Positions 19,771-28,804 of a stretch of DNA of 64,000 bases are shown here, piece after piece. The position numbers and the translations under genes are program-made. Every line of letters begins with the position of its first letter. Positions within the stretch are counted from its first letter, which is position 1. The notes under the pieces are model-generated. The model was not told the DNA's origin and did not search any database. It saw only the letters and a program-made list of their open reading frames with translations. This DNA comes from Streptomyces sp. NBC_01298 (GTDB taxonomy: Bacteria > Actinomycetota > Actinomycetes > Streptomycetales > Streptomycetaceae), in contig NZ_CP108414.1 in NCBI RefSeq assembly GCF_035978755.1, positions 8,928,001 through 8,992,000 of the forward strand, given 5' to 3'.

Positions 19771-21063
19771 ATGGCCAGCACACCCCCGAGCCGACGAAGC
19801 TTCCTGGCGCTCTCGGGCCTGACCGCTCTGTCCGTCGCGCTGACCGCGGCCTGTGGAGGCGGGGACACCGGCTCCGGGCCGGCGGCCGACGGCAAGGTGA
19901 CCTTCGCGTGGTGGAACATCGCCACGACGGAGCCGGGAAAGTCCCTCTTCCCCCAGATCTCCTCGGCGTTCACGGCCGCCCACCCCAACATCACGATCAG
20001 CACGACCTCGTTGGAGAACGAGGCGTTCAAGTCCAAGCTGGCTGCCACCACCTCGTCGGGCAAGCTCCCCGACGTCTTCCAGACCTGGGGTGGCGGCGTG
20101 CTGCAGCAGCAGGTCGACGCGGGGCTGGTCGAGGACCTCACCGACGTGCTCGGCTGGTCTTCCGAGCTCACCCCGGTCTCGCTGCAGGCCTATCAGTTCG
20201 AGGGCCGGACCTACGGGGTGCCCTACGACGTCGGCATGGTCGGCTTCTGGTACAACAAGAAGCTCTTCGCCCATGCCGGGATCACCGCTCCGCCGGCCAC
20301 CTGGGCCGAGTTCCTGGAAGACGTCAAGAAGCTCAAGGCGGCGGGCGTCACACCGATCGCCCTCGCGGGCAAGGAGAAATGGCCCGGCCACTTCTACTGG
20401 GCCTACCTCGCGATGCGGGTCGCAGGGCTCCCCGCACTGGAGCGGGCCGCGGCCACCAAGGACTTCTCGGGCGCCGGCTTCGTCCAGGCGGGCACCCACC
20501 TCAAGGAGCTGGTCGACCTCCAGCCGTTCCAGACGGGCTTCCTCGGCGCCGGCTACGCGACCCCCGGAGGCCAGGCCGCGACCATGGGCAACGGCAAGGC
20601 CGCCATGGAGCTGATGGGGCAGTGGGGGCCATCGGTACAGAAGGACGCGGGCGCCGATCTCGGAGCGGACCTGGGCTTCTTCCCCTTCCCGACGGTCGGC
20701 GGCGGGGTCGGCCGCGCCACCGACGTGCTCGGCGGTGGCGGTGCCTTCGCGCTGCGCAAGGGAGCGCCGAAGGAGGCGCTGGCCTTTCTGAAGTTCTTCG
20801 TCCTGGAGAACGAGTCCAAACTGCTCGCCTCCAACGGCTACCTGCCGGTGGTCAAGGGCGCGGAGAGCCAGGTCGCCGACCCGAACCGGAAGGCGGTGGC
20901 CGAGAGTCTGGTCAAGGCGACGGACTTCCAGCTCTACCTCGACCAGGCCTACCCGCCGGCGGTCGGTCAGGAGATCAACGACAGCGTCGCCGACCTCATC
21001 GCGGGCAAGAAGACGCCCGGGCAGGTCACCAAGTCGATCACCGAGGCCGCGAAGGGTGCCTAG
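19771..21063 (+). CDS. Sugar ABC transporter solute-binding lipoprotein
   Basis: The 430-aa protein starts at ATG 19771 behind CGGAGG. A twin-arginine-like start (PPSRRSFLALSG) leads to lipobox LTAAC near residue 28, so it is exported and lipid-anchored. The rest is a family-1 solute-binding fold (VTFAWWNIATTEPG, LPDVFQTWGGG, YGVPYDVGMVGFWYNKK). It captures an oligosaccharide for the two permeases that follow. No ATPase gene is present, as in other streptomycete sugar importers that share the MsiK ATPase encoded elsewhere. Substrate is probably xylo- or arabino-oligosaccharide. Confidence 0.92.
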   Translation: MASTPPSRRSFLALSGLTALSVALTAACGGGDTGSGPAADGKVTFAWWNIATTEPGKSLFPQISSAFTAAHPNITISTTSLENEAFKSKLAATTSSGKLPDVFQTWGGGVLQQQVDAGLVEDLTDVLGWSSELTPVSLQAYQFEGRTYGVPYDVGMVGFWYNKKLFAHAGITAPPATWAEFLEDVKKLKAAGVTPIALAGKEKWPGHFYWAYLAMRVAGLPALERAAATKDFSGAGFVQAGTHLKELVDLQPFQTGFLGAGYATPGGQAATMGNGKAAMELMGQWGPSVQKDAGADLGADLGFFPFPTVGGGVGRATDVLGGGGAFALRKGAPKEALAFLKFFVLENESKLLASNGYLPVVKGAESQVADPNRKAVAESLVKATDFQLYLDQAYPPAVGQEINDSVADLIAGKKTPGQVTKSITEAAKGA

Positions 21064-21067
21064 CTCC

Positions 21068-22045
21068 GTGTCCACCCTGACCAAGGAGCGGACGCAGGAC
21101 GCCGGGCCGGTGCGCCCGCCCACCCCGTCACGGTCGCGCCTGCGCGGTTTGGCAGGCTGGGCGTCGGTCGCCTGGTTCCTCGTCCCGGCTCTGGTCCTCT
21201 TCCTCGTCTTCGTCCTCGCGCCCATCGCGGTCGCCGTCTACACCGGCTTCTTCAAGTGGGGCGGGGTCGGCCCCCTGGAGGACTTCGTCGGCTTCGGGAA
21301 CTACGCCAACCTCTTCAGGGACCAGGTCTTCCTCGGCGATCTGGAGCGCGGGCTGTACCTGATTGCGCTGTCGGTCACGGTCCAGTTGCCGTTCGCACTG
21401 TTCACCGCCGTCCTGCTCAACCAGAGGCTGCGCGGCCGGGCCGTCTACCGGATGCTGTTCTTCGCGCCGTACGTCCTGTCCGAAGTGGTCACGGCGGTCC
21501 TCTTCACGATGATCTTCCTTCCCGGTGGCGGCATGGCCGACCATCTCGCGGGCGCCCTCGGCCTGGAGGGGCTGCAGGGCAAATGGCTCGCGGATCCCTC
21601 GACGGTCATGCCGACCCTGTTCGTGGTCATGACCTGGAAGTACTTCGGGTTCCACATGATGCTCTTCCTCGCCGGGCTGCAAAGCATCCCGGGCGAGATC
21701 CTCGAGGCCGCCTCCATCGACGGCGCCGGCGCCTGGCAGCGCTTCCGGCACGTGACGCTGCCGTTGCTCGGCCCGACGATCCGGATCAGCGTCTTCCTTT
21801 CGGTCATCGGTGCCATCCAGCTCTTCGACCTCGTCTGGGTCATGACAGCCGGCGGGCCCAACCACTCCTCCGAGACGATGGCGATCTCGATGTTCCAGTT
21901 CGGGTTCAAGCGCTACCAGGTCGGCTACGCCAGCGCGATCAGCGTGGTGCTGTTCATGATCAGTCTGGTCTTCTCCCTCTTCTACCAGCGCTACGTACTG
22001 CGCCGTGACCTGAGCGGGGCCGTCACCTCGGGAGGTGGCCGATGA
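21068..22045 (+). CDS. Sugar ABC transporter permease 1 (MalF-like)
   Basis: The 325-aa protein has six predicted membrane helices and the permease EAA-type loop GEILEAASIDGAGAWQRFRHVTLPLL that docks the ATPase. GTG 21068 gives VSTLTKERTQ and lies 11 nt after GAAGGG; GTG 21056, overlapping the binding-protein gene, is possible. It forms the channel with permease 2, whose ATG overlaps its stop. Confidence 0.92.
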   Translation: MSTLTKERTQDAGPVRPPTPSRSRLRGLAGWASVAWFLVPALVLFLVFVLAPIAVAVYTGFFKWGGVGPLEDFVGFGNYANLFRDQVFLGDLERGLYLIALSVTVQLPFALFTAVLLNQRLRGRAVYRMLFFAPYVLSEVVTAVLFTMIFLPGGGMADHLAGALGLEGLQGKWLADPSTVMPTLFVVMTWKYFGFHMMLFLAGLQSIPGEILEAASIDGAGAWQRFRHVTLPLLGPTIRISVFLSVIGAIQLFDLVWVMTAGGPNHSSETMAISMFQFGFKRYQVGYASAISVVLFMISLVFSLFYQRYVLRRDLSGAVTSGGGR

Positions 22046-22872
22046 ACGCACGCAGAACGGCACGCGGCCTGTCGCTGCACGCCGTGGTCTGGCTGATCGG
22101 CGCGTTCGTCGTCGTGCCGCTGGTCTACGCGGTGATCTCCGGGTTCAAGAGCACCGGCGAGCTGACGACCAACCCGTTCGGGCTGCCGGAGCACTGGAAG
22201 ACCGGCAACTACGCCGGCATTCTCGGCGACGGAATGTTCTGGCGGCAGATCGCCAACAGCGCGGGCATCGCGATCGGCACGGCATGCTGCACGGTGATGG
22301 TCGCGGCGATGGCGGCGTTCGTACTGGCCCGCTACGCCTTCCGGGGCAGGGAGCTGTTCTACACCCTGTTCACGATCGGGCTGATGTTCCCGTTCGCGGT
22401 GGCCGTCCTGCCGCTGTTCCTGCTGCTGCGCAACTTCGACCTGCTCGACAACCCGCTCGGAGTGATCCTCCCGCAGGCGGCCTTCGGGCTCCCCATGACG
22501 ATCATCATTCTGCGCGGCTTCTTCCGGACCATCCCGGCAGAGGTCGAGGAGGCTGCCGTCATGGACGGCTGCGGCAAGTTCCGCTTCTTCTGGAAGATCC
22601 TGCTGCCGATGGCACGTCCGGCGCTCGGCACGGTCTCGGTGCTCGCGATCGTCGCGAGCTGGAACAACTTCTTCCTGCCGCTGCTGGTGTTCAACGACCC
22701 TCAATGGCAGACGATCCCGGTCGGCGTCCAGCAGTTCCAGGGTCAGTACTCGACCGACTACGCGCTCGTTCTCGCCTACGTCGTGCTCGCGATGGTTCCC
22801 GCCCTCGCCTTCTACGCCGTCGCCGAACGGCAGTTGATCGGCGGACTCGCAGCGGGCGCCACCAAGGGCTGA
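22042..22872 (+). CDS. Sugar ABC transporter permease 2 (MalG-like)
   Basis: The 276-aa membrane protein starts at ATG 22042, overlapping the previous stop by ATGA, which suggests translational coupling. Six helices and the EAA loop EVEEAAVMDGCGKFRFFWKI identify the MalG-type subunit. It ends the importer operon, although a ribosome site and signal-peptide stub follow at 22909. Confidence 0.92.
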   Translation: MNARRTARGLSLHAVVWLIGAFVVVPLVYAVISGFKSTGELTTNPFGLPEHWKTGNYAGILGDGMFWRQIANSAGIAIGTACCTVMVAAMAAFVLARYAFRGRELFYTLFTIGLMFPFAVAVLPLFLLLRNFDLLDNPLGVILPQAAFGLPMTIIILRGFFRTIPAEVEEAAVMDGCGKFRFFWKILLPMARPALGTVSVLAIVASWNNFFLPLLVFNDPQWQTIPVGVQQFQGQYSTDYALVLAYVVLAMVPALAFYAVAERQLIGGLAAGATKG

Positions 22873-22908
22873 ACCGTTCCGCATGACCTCCACCCCCGAG
22901 GAGACGCC

Positions 22909-22971
22909 GTGAAACGCCTGGTCGCATCGACCGCAATATTGTTAGCGCTAACAGTTCAGGCTGTGGCGGCG
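22909..22971 (+). pseudogene. Signal-peptide stub of a lost operon gene
   Basis: A good ribosome site (GAGGAG, six bases from GTG 22909) starts [10 protein letters not shown] and a signal-peptide-like stretch, 36 bp after permease 2. The frame then drifts into non-coding sequence before the GH62 start. The codons ATA TTG TTA GCG CTA are very atypical here and coincide with an AGCGCT operator. It is best read as the 5' remnant of a secreted-enzyme gene into which the GH62 promoter was joined. Confidence 0.45.
22940..22953. promoter_or_regulatory. Arabinose-type LacI operator upstream of GH62
   Basis: TGTTAGCGCTAACA is a perfect 14-bp palindrome. It is the symmetric form of the sites at 2427 and 14346 and lies about 190 bp upstream of the GH62 start. 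Confidence 0.8.
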
Positions 22972-23142
22972 CGAGCACCTCTCTCATCTGGACCTCGGCG
23001 AAGTGTCACGCCTGGAGTGCCCGGAGCGCCATCGCTTCGGCAGGTGCGGCCGTCTGCACGCCCATCCCGTCCCAGACCCCCTGACGCGGCCGCTCGGCGT
23101 TCGTCGGGGTCACCTCACCCCGCCCCCAAAGGAGCTCTTCAG

Positions 23143-24624
23143 ATGTGGTTTCGCCATCCGCCACGGGTCCTGAGACTCGTACTCGCGGTCCTTTCGTCCT
23201 TGCTGCTCGGGGCTGCTCTCCTCGGTACCCAGCCCGCCGTCGCCGCCGCCGCGGCGAGCGTCGACCCCAACGCCTCGTACGTGCTGGTCAACCGCGGCAG
23301 CGGTAAGGCCCTGGACGTCTACAACCTGGCGACCAACGACGGCGCGCGCATCACCCAGTGGACCAGGAACGATCAGAACCAGCAGCAGTGGCAGTTCGTC
23401 GACTCGGGCGACGGCTACTACCGCGTCAAGTCCCGGCACTCCGGCAAGGTGCTCGACGTCCAGGGCAAGTCCACGGCCAACGGCGCCCCGATCGTCCAGT
23501 GGGCCGACGCGAACGGCACCAACCAGCAGTGGCGGCTGGCCGACAGCCCGGACGGCTACGTGAGGCTCATCGCGCGCCATAGCGACAAGGCCCTCGAAGT
23601 ACAGGGCGCCTCCACCGCCGACAACGCGAACATCGTCCAGTACGACGACTGGGCCGGCACCAACCAGCAGTGGCAACTCGTCAAGGTCGGCAGCGGCAAC
23701 CCCGGCGCCTGCGAGCTTCCGTCGACCTACCGCTGGACGTCGACGGGCGCGCTGGCGCAGCCCAAGGCAGGGTGGGCCTCGCTCAAGGACTTCACCGTCG
23801 CCCCCTACAACGGCAAGCAGCTCGTCTATGCGACGACGCACGGCGCGGGACCGGGAACGGGCTGGGGTTCGATGAACTTCGGCCTGTTCACCAACTGGCC
23901 GGAGATGGCATCAGCGAGCCAGAACACGATGTCGAACTCCGTTGTCGCGCCCACGCTCTTCTACTTCGCGCCGAAGAACATCTGGGTGCTCGCCTACCAG
24001 TGGGGAGGTGGGAGCGCCTTCTCCTACCGGACGTCCAGCGACCCCTCCAACCCCAACGGCTGGTCGTCACAACAGGTGCTCTTCTCCGGAACCATCACCG
24101 GCTCCGGAACAGGACCCATCGACCAGGCGCTCATCGCTGACGGCACGAACATGTACCTGTTCTTCGCGGGTGACAACGGCAAGATCTACCGGGCCGGCAT
24201 GCCGATCGGGAACTTCCCGGGCAGTTTCGGATCGGCGTACACGACGGTCATGAGCGATACGACGAACAACCTGTTCGAAGCCCCGCAGGTCTACAAGCTT
24301 CAGGGCCAGGACCGCTACCTCATGATCGTCGAGGCGATCGGCTCGCAGGGGCGCTACTTCCGCTCGTTCACGGCCACCAGCCTGGACGGCTCATGGACAC
24401 CCCAGGCCGCGACCGAGAGCAACCCCTTCGCCGGCAAGGCCAACAGTGGCGCCACCTGGACCAACGACATCAGCCATGGCGAACTGATCCGCACCAGCGC
24501 CGATCAGACCTTCACCGTCGATCCCTGCAACCTGCGGTTCCTCTACCAGGGACGCGACCCCAACTCCGGCGGTGACTACGGCCAATGGCCCTACCGGCCG
24601 GGTCTGCTGACACTGCAGCGCTGA
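23143..24624 (+). CDS. Secreted CBM13-GH62 alpha-L-arabinofuranosidase
   Basis: The 493-aa protein starts at ATG 23143 behind AAAGGAG. A signal peptide (to about residue 41) is followed by an N-terminal ricin-type CBM13 with three GTNQQW/NQQQW repeats. The GH62 domain follows: [31 protein letters not shown] with catalytic aspartate, [21 protein letters not shown] with the acid glutamate and a C-terminal [13 protein letters not shown]62 enzymes remove arabinose side chains from arabinoxylan outside the cell. The order CBM13 then GH62 is known in Streptomyces. An arabinose-type operator precedes it. Confidence 0.95.
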   Translation: MWFRHPPRVLRLVLAVLSSLLLGAALLGTQPAVAAAAASVDPNASYVLVNRGSGKALDVYNLATNDGARITQWTRNDQNQQQWQFVDSGDGYYRVKSRHSGKVLDVQGKSTANGAPIVQWADANGTNQQWRLADSPDGYVRLIARHSDKALEVQGASTADNANIVQYDDWAGTNQQWQLVKVGSGNPGACELPSTYRWTSTGALAQPKAGWASLKDFTVAPYNGKQLVYATTHGAGPGTGWGSMNFGLFTNWPEMASASQNTMSNSVVAPTLFYFAPKNIWVLAYQWGGGSAFSYRTSSDPSNPNGWSSQQVLFSGTITGSGTGPIDQALIADGTNMYLFFAGDNGKIYRAGMPIGNFPGSFGSAYTTVMSDTTNNLFEAPQVYKLQGQDRYLMIVEAIGSQGRYFRSFTATSLDGSWTPQAATESNPFAGKANSGATWTNDISHGELIRTSADQTFTVDPCNLRFLYQGRDPNSGGDYGQWPYRPGLLTLQR

Positions 24625-24636
24625 CGACGTGACACA

Positions 24637-24661
24637 GGTCGGCTCCGATGAGGAGCCGACC
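24637..24661 (+). terminator. Terminator hairpin after GH62
   Basis: GGTCGGCTCC and GGAGCCGACC form a perfect 10-bp stem with a 5-nt loop, 12 bases after the stop. Confidence 0.8.
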
Positions 24662-24670
24662 CTGAGCACC

Positions 24671-24705
24671 GGGTTCACGGGGTGGCCGACCCGCCCCGTG
24701 AACCC
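24671..24705 (+). terminator. Second terminator-like hairpin
   Basis: GGGTTCACGGGG and CCCCGTGAACCC form a perfect 12-bp stem with an 11-nt loop followed by GTTCTTCG. It is tandem to the first hairpin and directly precedes a truncated gene. Confidence 0.65.
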
Positions 24706-24734
24706 GTTCTTCGATTCACCAAGGAGCGATCCTC

Positions 24735-24902
24735 ATGCGCAGGACACACAACCGCGCGCTGCTGACCATGTCGGCGCTGGCCCTGGCCTCCACGCTCACC
24801 TCCGCCCCCCAAGCTCAAGCGCTCGACAACGGCGTGGGCCGCCCCACCGGCGGGGCGTCCCGAAGGGTTACGCAGGCACCGCACCACCGGCTCGCTGTTT
24901 GA
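24735..24902 (+). pseudogene. 5' remnant of a secreted glycosidase, possibly GH27
   Basis: AAGGAG precedes ATG 24735, which encodes a convincing signal peptide ending APQAQA and then LDNGVGR. That tail resembles the start of mature GH27 alpha-galactosidases (LDNGLARTPPMGW). After about 36 codons similarity is lost and a TGA follows at 24900. Total 55 codons. Confidence 0.5.
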
Positions 24903-24974
24903 GGTCCCTCGTACGGGCCAGACGGGAAGGGATCGCGCATCCGAATGCGGTGCGCATCCGATGGAGGTTCCGAG

Positions 24975-25280
24975 GTGGGAAACGTGTCGCGTCTGCCCGG
25001 TCGTGCCGAGCACCACTGGTTGTGGCAGGAGGGGGCCGCTTGCCGTGAACTGGGCTCGCGCCTGTTCTTCCACCCCAGGGGCGAGCAGGGGCCGGACCGC
25101 GAACGGCGGGACGAGGCGGCGAAAGAGGTGTGCGCGCTGTGCCCGGTGCAACGCGACTGCCTGCGGCACGCGCTGCGGGTCGCCGAGCCGTTCGGGATAT
25201 GGGGTGGCCTCACCGAGCGCGAGAGGCGCCGGTTGCGCACCGAGGAAGCGGAGCGGGCGGGTCTGTCTTCCACAGCTTGA
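24975..25280 (+). CDS. WhiB-like iron-sulfur transcription factor
   Basis: The 101-aa protein starts at GTG 24975 behind GGAGG. It has the four cluster-binding cysteines (C23, C53, C56, C62; the last three in CALCPVQRDC), the GIWGG turn and a basic C-terminal tail (TERERRRL). WhiB-like proteins bind a [4Fe-4S] cluster and act with the principal sigma factor. The paralogue is not resolved by eye. It converges on the flavin-reductase-like gene. Confidence 0.93.
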   Translation: MGNVSRLPGRAEHHWLWQEGAACRELGSRLFFHPRGEQGPDRERRDEAAKEVCALCPVQRDCLRHALRVAEPFGIWGGLTERERRRLRTEEAERAGLSSTA

Positions 25281-25411
25281 CCTTCGCCGACCGCGGGGAG
25301 GTGTTCGGGACGCGGCGCGGTCCCGGCGTTTCGGGGCCGCGCCCAGCTCCGCGGTCTCAGCACCGGTGAACGTATCGCGCAGCCGCACGGAGTCGCGTAC
25401 TCCGCGCTGCG

Positions 25412-25431
25412 GCTGCGGCCGCGGCCGCAGC
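25412..25431. terminator. Palindromic terminator between convergent genes
   Basis: GCTGCGGCC-GC-GGCCGCAGC is a perfect 20-nt palindrome between the WhiB-like gene and the convergent flavin-reductase-like gene. Confidence 0.5.
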
Positions 25432-25462
25432 TGACGGCGAAGGCGTGAGTCGGATCAGACAA

Positions 25463-25960
25463 TCAGGCAGGGTGCCCCGGTGAGATGTCGGCGATATCGC
25501 TGAACCGGAGCAGGGACGGCTCGTCGCTCCGCCCGGGCGGGCTCTGGTCCACGGGCTCGAGCAGAAAGCCGACGTGGTCCCCGTCGCTTTCCACGTGCCC
25601 TCGCACCCGGCCGACGAACCAGGCGAGGCAGTCTGTGAGGACCGGTGCGCCCCCTTTTTCGGACCGCCAAGCCACTCGCTCGAACTTGTCGACGTCGTCG
25701 CCGGTCCGCCCGCCGAACCAGTCTGCCGTGGGCTCCTGCTCGCGACGCAGGACGTGGACCGCGACGTGCGAGGCGCGGCGTGCGACGCGATACGTCCGGT
25801 TGGACGTGGAGATCCACACCATGAAACGGGGCGGGTCGATCGAGCACTGCGAACCGAATCCCACCAGGCAGCCGGCCTGTTCGCCATCGGCCGCCGCCGT
25901 CACGACGTACATCGGATAATCGAGGACGTCGGTGAAGCTGTCCAGTCCGGGTCCGGTCAC
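25463..25960 (-). CDS. Flavin-reductase-like FMN-binding protein
   Basis: The 165-aa protein starts at GTG 25960, chosen for GAGGAGC upstream and because homologues start near this point; the frame stays open to 26059. The split-barrel fold shows DYPMYVVTAAADGEQAGCLVGF, SIDPPRFMVWISTSNRTYRVA and CLAWFVGRVRGHVESDGDHV, the usual sequence of the flavin reductase-like domain. It probably binds FMN, but substrate and partner are unknown. Confidence 0.8.
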   Translation of the reverse strand: MTGPGLDSFTDVLDYPMYVVTAAADGEQAGCLVGFGSQCSIDPPRFMVWISTSNRTYRVARRASHVAVHVLRREQEPTADWFGGRTGDDVDKFERVAWRSEKGGAPVLTDCLAWFVGRVRGHVESDGDHVGFLLEPVDQSPPGRSDEPSLLRFSDIADISPGHPA

Positions 25961-26110
25961 GTAAAGCTCCTCGGGTGAGCAGCAGAATTTCCGCCGCAGA
26001 AGTTCAGGGCCGACCGACAGATAAGGGCGAAATTCTCGGGTACACGCGATCTGAAGCACTCGGGCGGATCAACTGTTTCATCGAATTTTCGACATGAGAA
26101 TGAGGAAACC

Positions 26111-26266
26111 ATGATTTTCGCCGGACTCATCCTCCTGCTCATCGGATTCCTGACCGGAATCTCGATTCTGTGGACCATCGGGATCATTCTGCTCGTGGTG
26201 GGCGCGGTACTGTGGATTCTGGGCTCGGTCGGGCACGCGGTCGGCGGACGACGTCACTACTGGTAA
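26111..26266 (+). CDS. Small two-helix membrane protein (DUF6131-like)
   Basis: A 51-aa protein starts at ATG 26111 behind TGAGGAAACC. It is nearly all membrane: MIFAGLILLLIGFLTGISI and WTIGIILLVVGAVLWILG, ending in a polar VGGRRHYW tail. It matches my memory of a conserved actinobacterial family of about 50 residues. Function unknown. Confidence 0.8.
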   Translation: MIFAGLILLLIGFLTGISILWTIGIILLVVGAVLWILGSVGHAVGGRRHYW

Positions 26267-26378
26267 CCCTGTGCGCCACGGCGCAGGGCCGGTAGCCGCA
26301 CCCACGGCCCTCCGTACCGGCAGTCGGACACCCGGAACTTCACGGCACGCCGAAGGCCCTGGAAAGGGATGCCCGATC

Positions 26379-27440
26379 ATGAACTCTTTGGAGAAGGTGC
26401 GGCCCCCGCCCGCAGGGGCGGAAGCGGGCAGTGATTTCGCACGGCTGTCCAAGAAGATCCAGGCGGCCGGACTGATGGGCCGGCGCCCGGGCTACTACGC
26501 ATTGCGCATCACAACCGTGACGCTCCTCTACGTCCTGGGTTGCACGGCCTTCGTGCTGATCGGGGACAGCTGGTGGACCCTGCTCGCCGCCGGATTCCTG
26601 GCCGTGGTCTTCGGGCAGGTGGCGCTGTTGGCGCACGACATCGCGCACCGGCAGGTCTTCCGCCTGCGCAGGTCCAGCGAGCTGTCCGGGCGGCTCGCCG
26701 GGAACCTCGGCATCGGGATGGGATACGGCTGGTGGCAGGACAAGCACAGCCGCCACCATGCCAACCCGAACCACGAGGACCTCGACCCCGATCTCGATCC
26801 GGACATCCTCGTCTGGACACAGGGCCAGGCCCGGGCCGCGAAGGGGCTGCCGCGGCTCCTGGGGCGCTCCCAGGCGTTCTTGTTCTTCCCGCTGCTCACG
26901 CTGGAAGGCTTCAACTTGCACGTGTCCGGGATCCGCTCCCTTGCCAACGGCGCTCTGAAGAGCCGGGTATGGGAGGGCTTGCTCCTCTTCACGCACATCG
27001 CGGTCTATCTCGGCGCGCTGTTCCTGGTGCTTCCGCCCGGCAAGGCGATCGCGTTCCTGGTGGTCCACCAGTGCCTCTTCGGCATCTACCTCGGATCCAT
27101 CTTTGCCCCGAACCACAAGGGCATGCCGACCCTGCGAGGCGCGGACCGGCCGGACTTCCTGCGCCGCCAGGTGCTGACCTCCCGCGACGTGCGGGGAGGC
27201 CGGTTCACCGACATCGTGCTCGGCGGCCTGAACTACCAGATCGAGCACCACCTCTTCCCGAGCATGCCCAGCCCGCACCTGCGCCGGGCCCAGGTCATCG
27301 TCCGCGGTCACTGCCAGGAGCTCGGAGTGAGCTACCTGGAGACCAGCCTGATCAACTCCTACCGCCAGACCCTGGCCAGCCTCCACCACGCCGGCGCCCC
27401 TCTGCGGCAGCCCCGCCTGCGCCAGCCCCGCACCACCTGA
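26379..27440 (+). CDS. Membrane fatty acid desaturase
   Basis: The 353-aa protein starts at ATG 26379 behind GGAAAGGG. Three histidine boxes that bind the di-iron centre are present: HDIAH, HSRHH and QIEHH. Several hydrophobic segments lie between them. The QIEHH form of the third box is typical of front-end or acyl-lipid desaturases. It probably introduces double bonds into membrane acyl chains, affecting fluidity. The redox partner is not encoded nearby. Confidence 0.93.
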   Translation: MNSLEKVRPPPAGAEAGSDFARLSKKIQAAGLMGRRPGYYALRITTVTLLYVLGCTAFVLIGDSWWTLLAAGFLAVVFGQVALLAHDIAHRQVFRLRRSSELSGRLAGNLGIGMGYGWWQDKHSRHHANPNHEDLDPDLDPDILVWTQGQARAAKGLPRLLGRSQAFLFFPLLTLEGFNLHVSGIRSLANGALKSRVWEGLLLFTHIAVYLGALFLVLPPGKAIAFLVVHQCLFGIYLGSIFAPNHKGMPTLRGADRPDFLRRQVLTSRDVRGGRFTDIVLGGLNYQIEHHLFPSMPSPHLRRAQVIVRGHCQELGVSYLETSLINSYRQTLASLHHAGAPLRQPRLRQPRTT

Positions 27441-27664
27441 TCCAGCTCGCCCTGCGGGCGATGACGGGAAACGCCGGGGAAACCCGACGAACGCAGGCTC
27501 GCACCTCCCCTGCGGCTGCACCCACCACCTCACGGCGGGCCCCTTTGGGGCATCCGGCGCCCGGCCGCCGCGCGGCGCGGGTACGTGTGCGGCACGTTCG
27601 GGATATCTCTGGTCGCAGATTGGCGGTCGGCGTGGCCGCCACTGTCCGGAAAGGCCGGTGGCCG

Positions 27665-28153
27665 GTGACTGTCCAGCCCGTTCCCGAGGGGTATCCGCGC
27701 GTCACGCCGTACCTCTGTATCGACGGCGCCGCGGCCGCGATCGACTTCTACGTCTCCGTGCTCGGCGCACGGGAGCGGATGAGGATGGCCGCACCCGGCG
27801 GCAAGATCGGCCATGCCGAGCTGGAGCTCGGAAGCTCGGTCATCATGCTCGCGGACGAGCACCCCGCCATCGGCTTCCGCTCACCGAAGTCGATGGGCGG
27901 GACGCCCGTGACCCTGCATGTGTACGCCGAAGACGTCGACGCGGTCTTTGCCAAGGCCCTCGCCCGGGGTGCCACCGAGCTGCGGCCGGTCAGGGACGAG
28001 TTCTACGGGGACCGCACCGGCCAGTTCGAGGACCCGTTCGGACATCGCTGGAGCATCGCCACGCACATCGAGGAGGTTCCGCCGGATGAGATGGAGAGGC
28101 GTTCTGAGGAAGCCGAGCGCGCCATGGAGTCCAAGCCGCCGGGCGGCGAGTGA
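27665..28153 (+). CDS. VOC-superfamily (PhnB/glyoxalase-like) protein
   Basis: The 162-aa protein starts at GTG 27665. It shows the paired beta-alpha-beta-beta-beta pattern: VTPYLCIDGAAAAIDFYVSVLGARE, GHAELELGSSVIMLADE, VTLHVYAEDVDAVFAKALA and DRTGQFEDPFGHRWSIATH. The closest types are PhnB-like and glyoxalase/bleomycin-resistance proteins. Substrate unknown. The 224-bp gap before it holds no recognisable gene. Confidence 0.87.
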   Translation: MTVQPVPEGYPRVTPYLCIDGAAAAIDFYVSVLGARERMRMAAPGGKIGHAELELGSSVIMLADEHPAIGFRSPKSMGGTPVTLHVYAEDVDAVFAKALARGATELRPVRDEFYGDRTGQFEDPFGHRWSIATHIEEVPPDEMERRSEEAERAMESKPPGGE

Positions 28154-28307
28154 GGGAACCCTCCGCACCGACCCCGTGAAGGAGGGCCGTCCGCGCACCA
28201 GCGACGGCCTGTCGACCAGCCGGCCGCCGTCGGCCTGCTACCGCTCACCATCTTCAAGCTGATCCGGCGGCCATGACCTTGGCCCCCTCTCGCTGACGAC
28301 CCGGATG

Positions 28308-28490
28308 TCAGCGCCTGCGGCCCCGTCCGCGTGATGCCCACCCGGTTCCGATGCCGGCGACGTGCAGTGCGAGCGCGGCGAGGCCGAGCAGCATGAAGTT
28401 GGAGGAGCTCAGTACGTCGTTGGTGGCGATGTTGGCCGCGTTGATCAGGAACGCGATGAAGAACAGCACTGCGGCGATGATGCCGAGCAT
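28308..28490 (-). CDS. Small two-helix membrane protein
   Basis: A 60-aa protein starts at ATG 28490 behind AAGGGGG. Two hydrophobic helices (IIAAVLFFIAFLINAANI and NFMLLGLAALALHVAGIG) are followed by a basic RGRGRRR tail, which suggests the C-terminus is cytoplasmic. Function unknown. Confidence 0.7.
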   Translation of the reverse strand: MLGIIAAVLFFIAFLINAANIATNDVLSSSNFMLLGLAALALHVAGIGTGWASRGRGRRR

Positions 28491-28804
28491 GTCCTTACCC
28501 CCTTCGGTAGATGACGGCCGTGTTCCCCGTACGGGCCGGATCATGAGCCGCTTCCGGGACTGGCTACGCGGTGGCCGGTGGCCGGTGGCCTCTACCGAAG
28601 GCCCGACCGGCACGCTCGACGAGCAATGGGCCAGAGCAACGCCTCCTTCCTCTCACCTGGAGAGGCACGTGACGGGATGGAGCGGACCCGTGCCGGGCCG
28701 ACGTGTGAGTCCCGGGTCTCGGGGCAGTCGCCTGGCCGAGGCACCCGCCCTCCGCCGGACAACAGGGGAGCGGGTGCGCAGAGCAGGCGAAGAAGGAGAC
28801 ACCC
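28491..28804. other. Intergenic region without a supported gene
   Basis: This 314-bp divergent region holds the promoters of the small membrane protein and the PRC-barrel gene. I see no operator palindrome or RNA gene in it. Confidence 0.5.

Noticed and set aside
22909..24624. A longer GH62 with start at 22909
   Set aside because: The added 78 residues contain a second signal peptide, rare codons and Pro/Arg-rich filler; ATG 23143 has AAAGGAG and a proper signal peptide.
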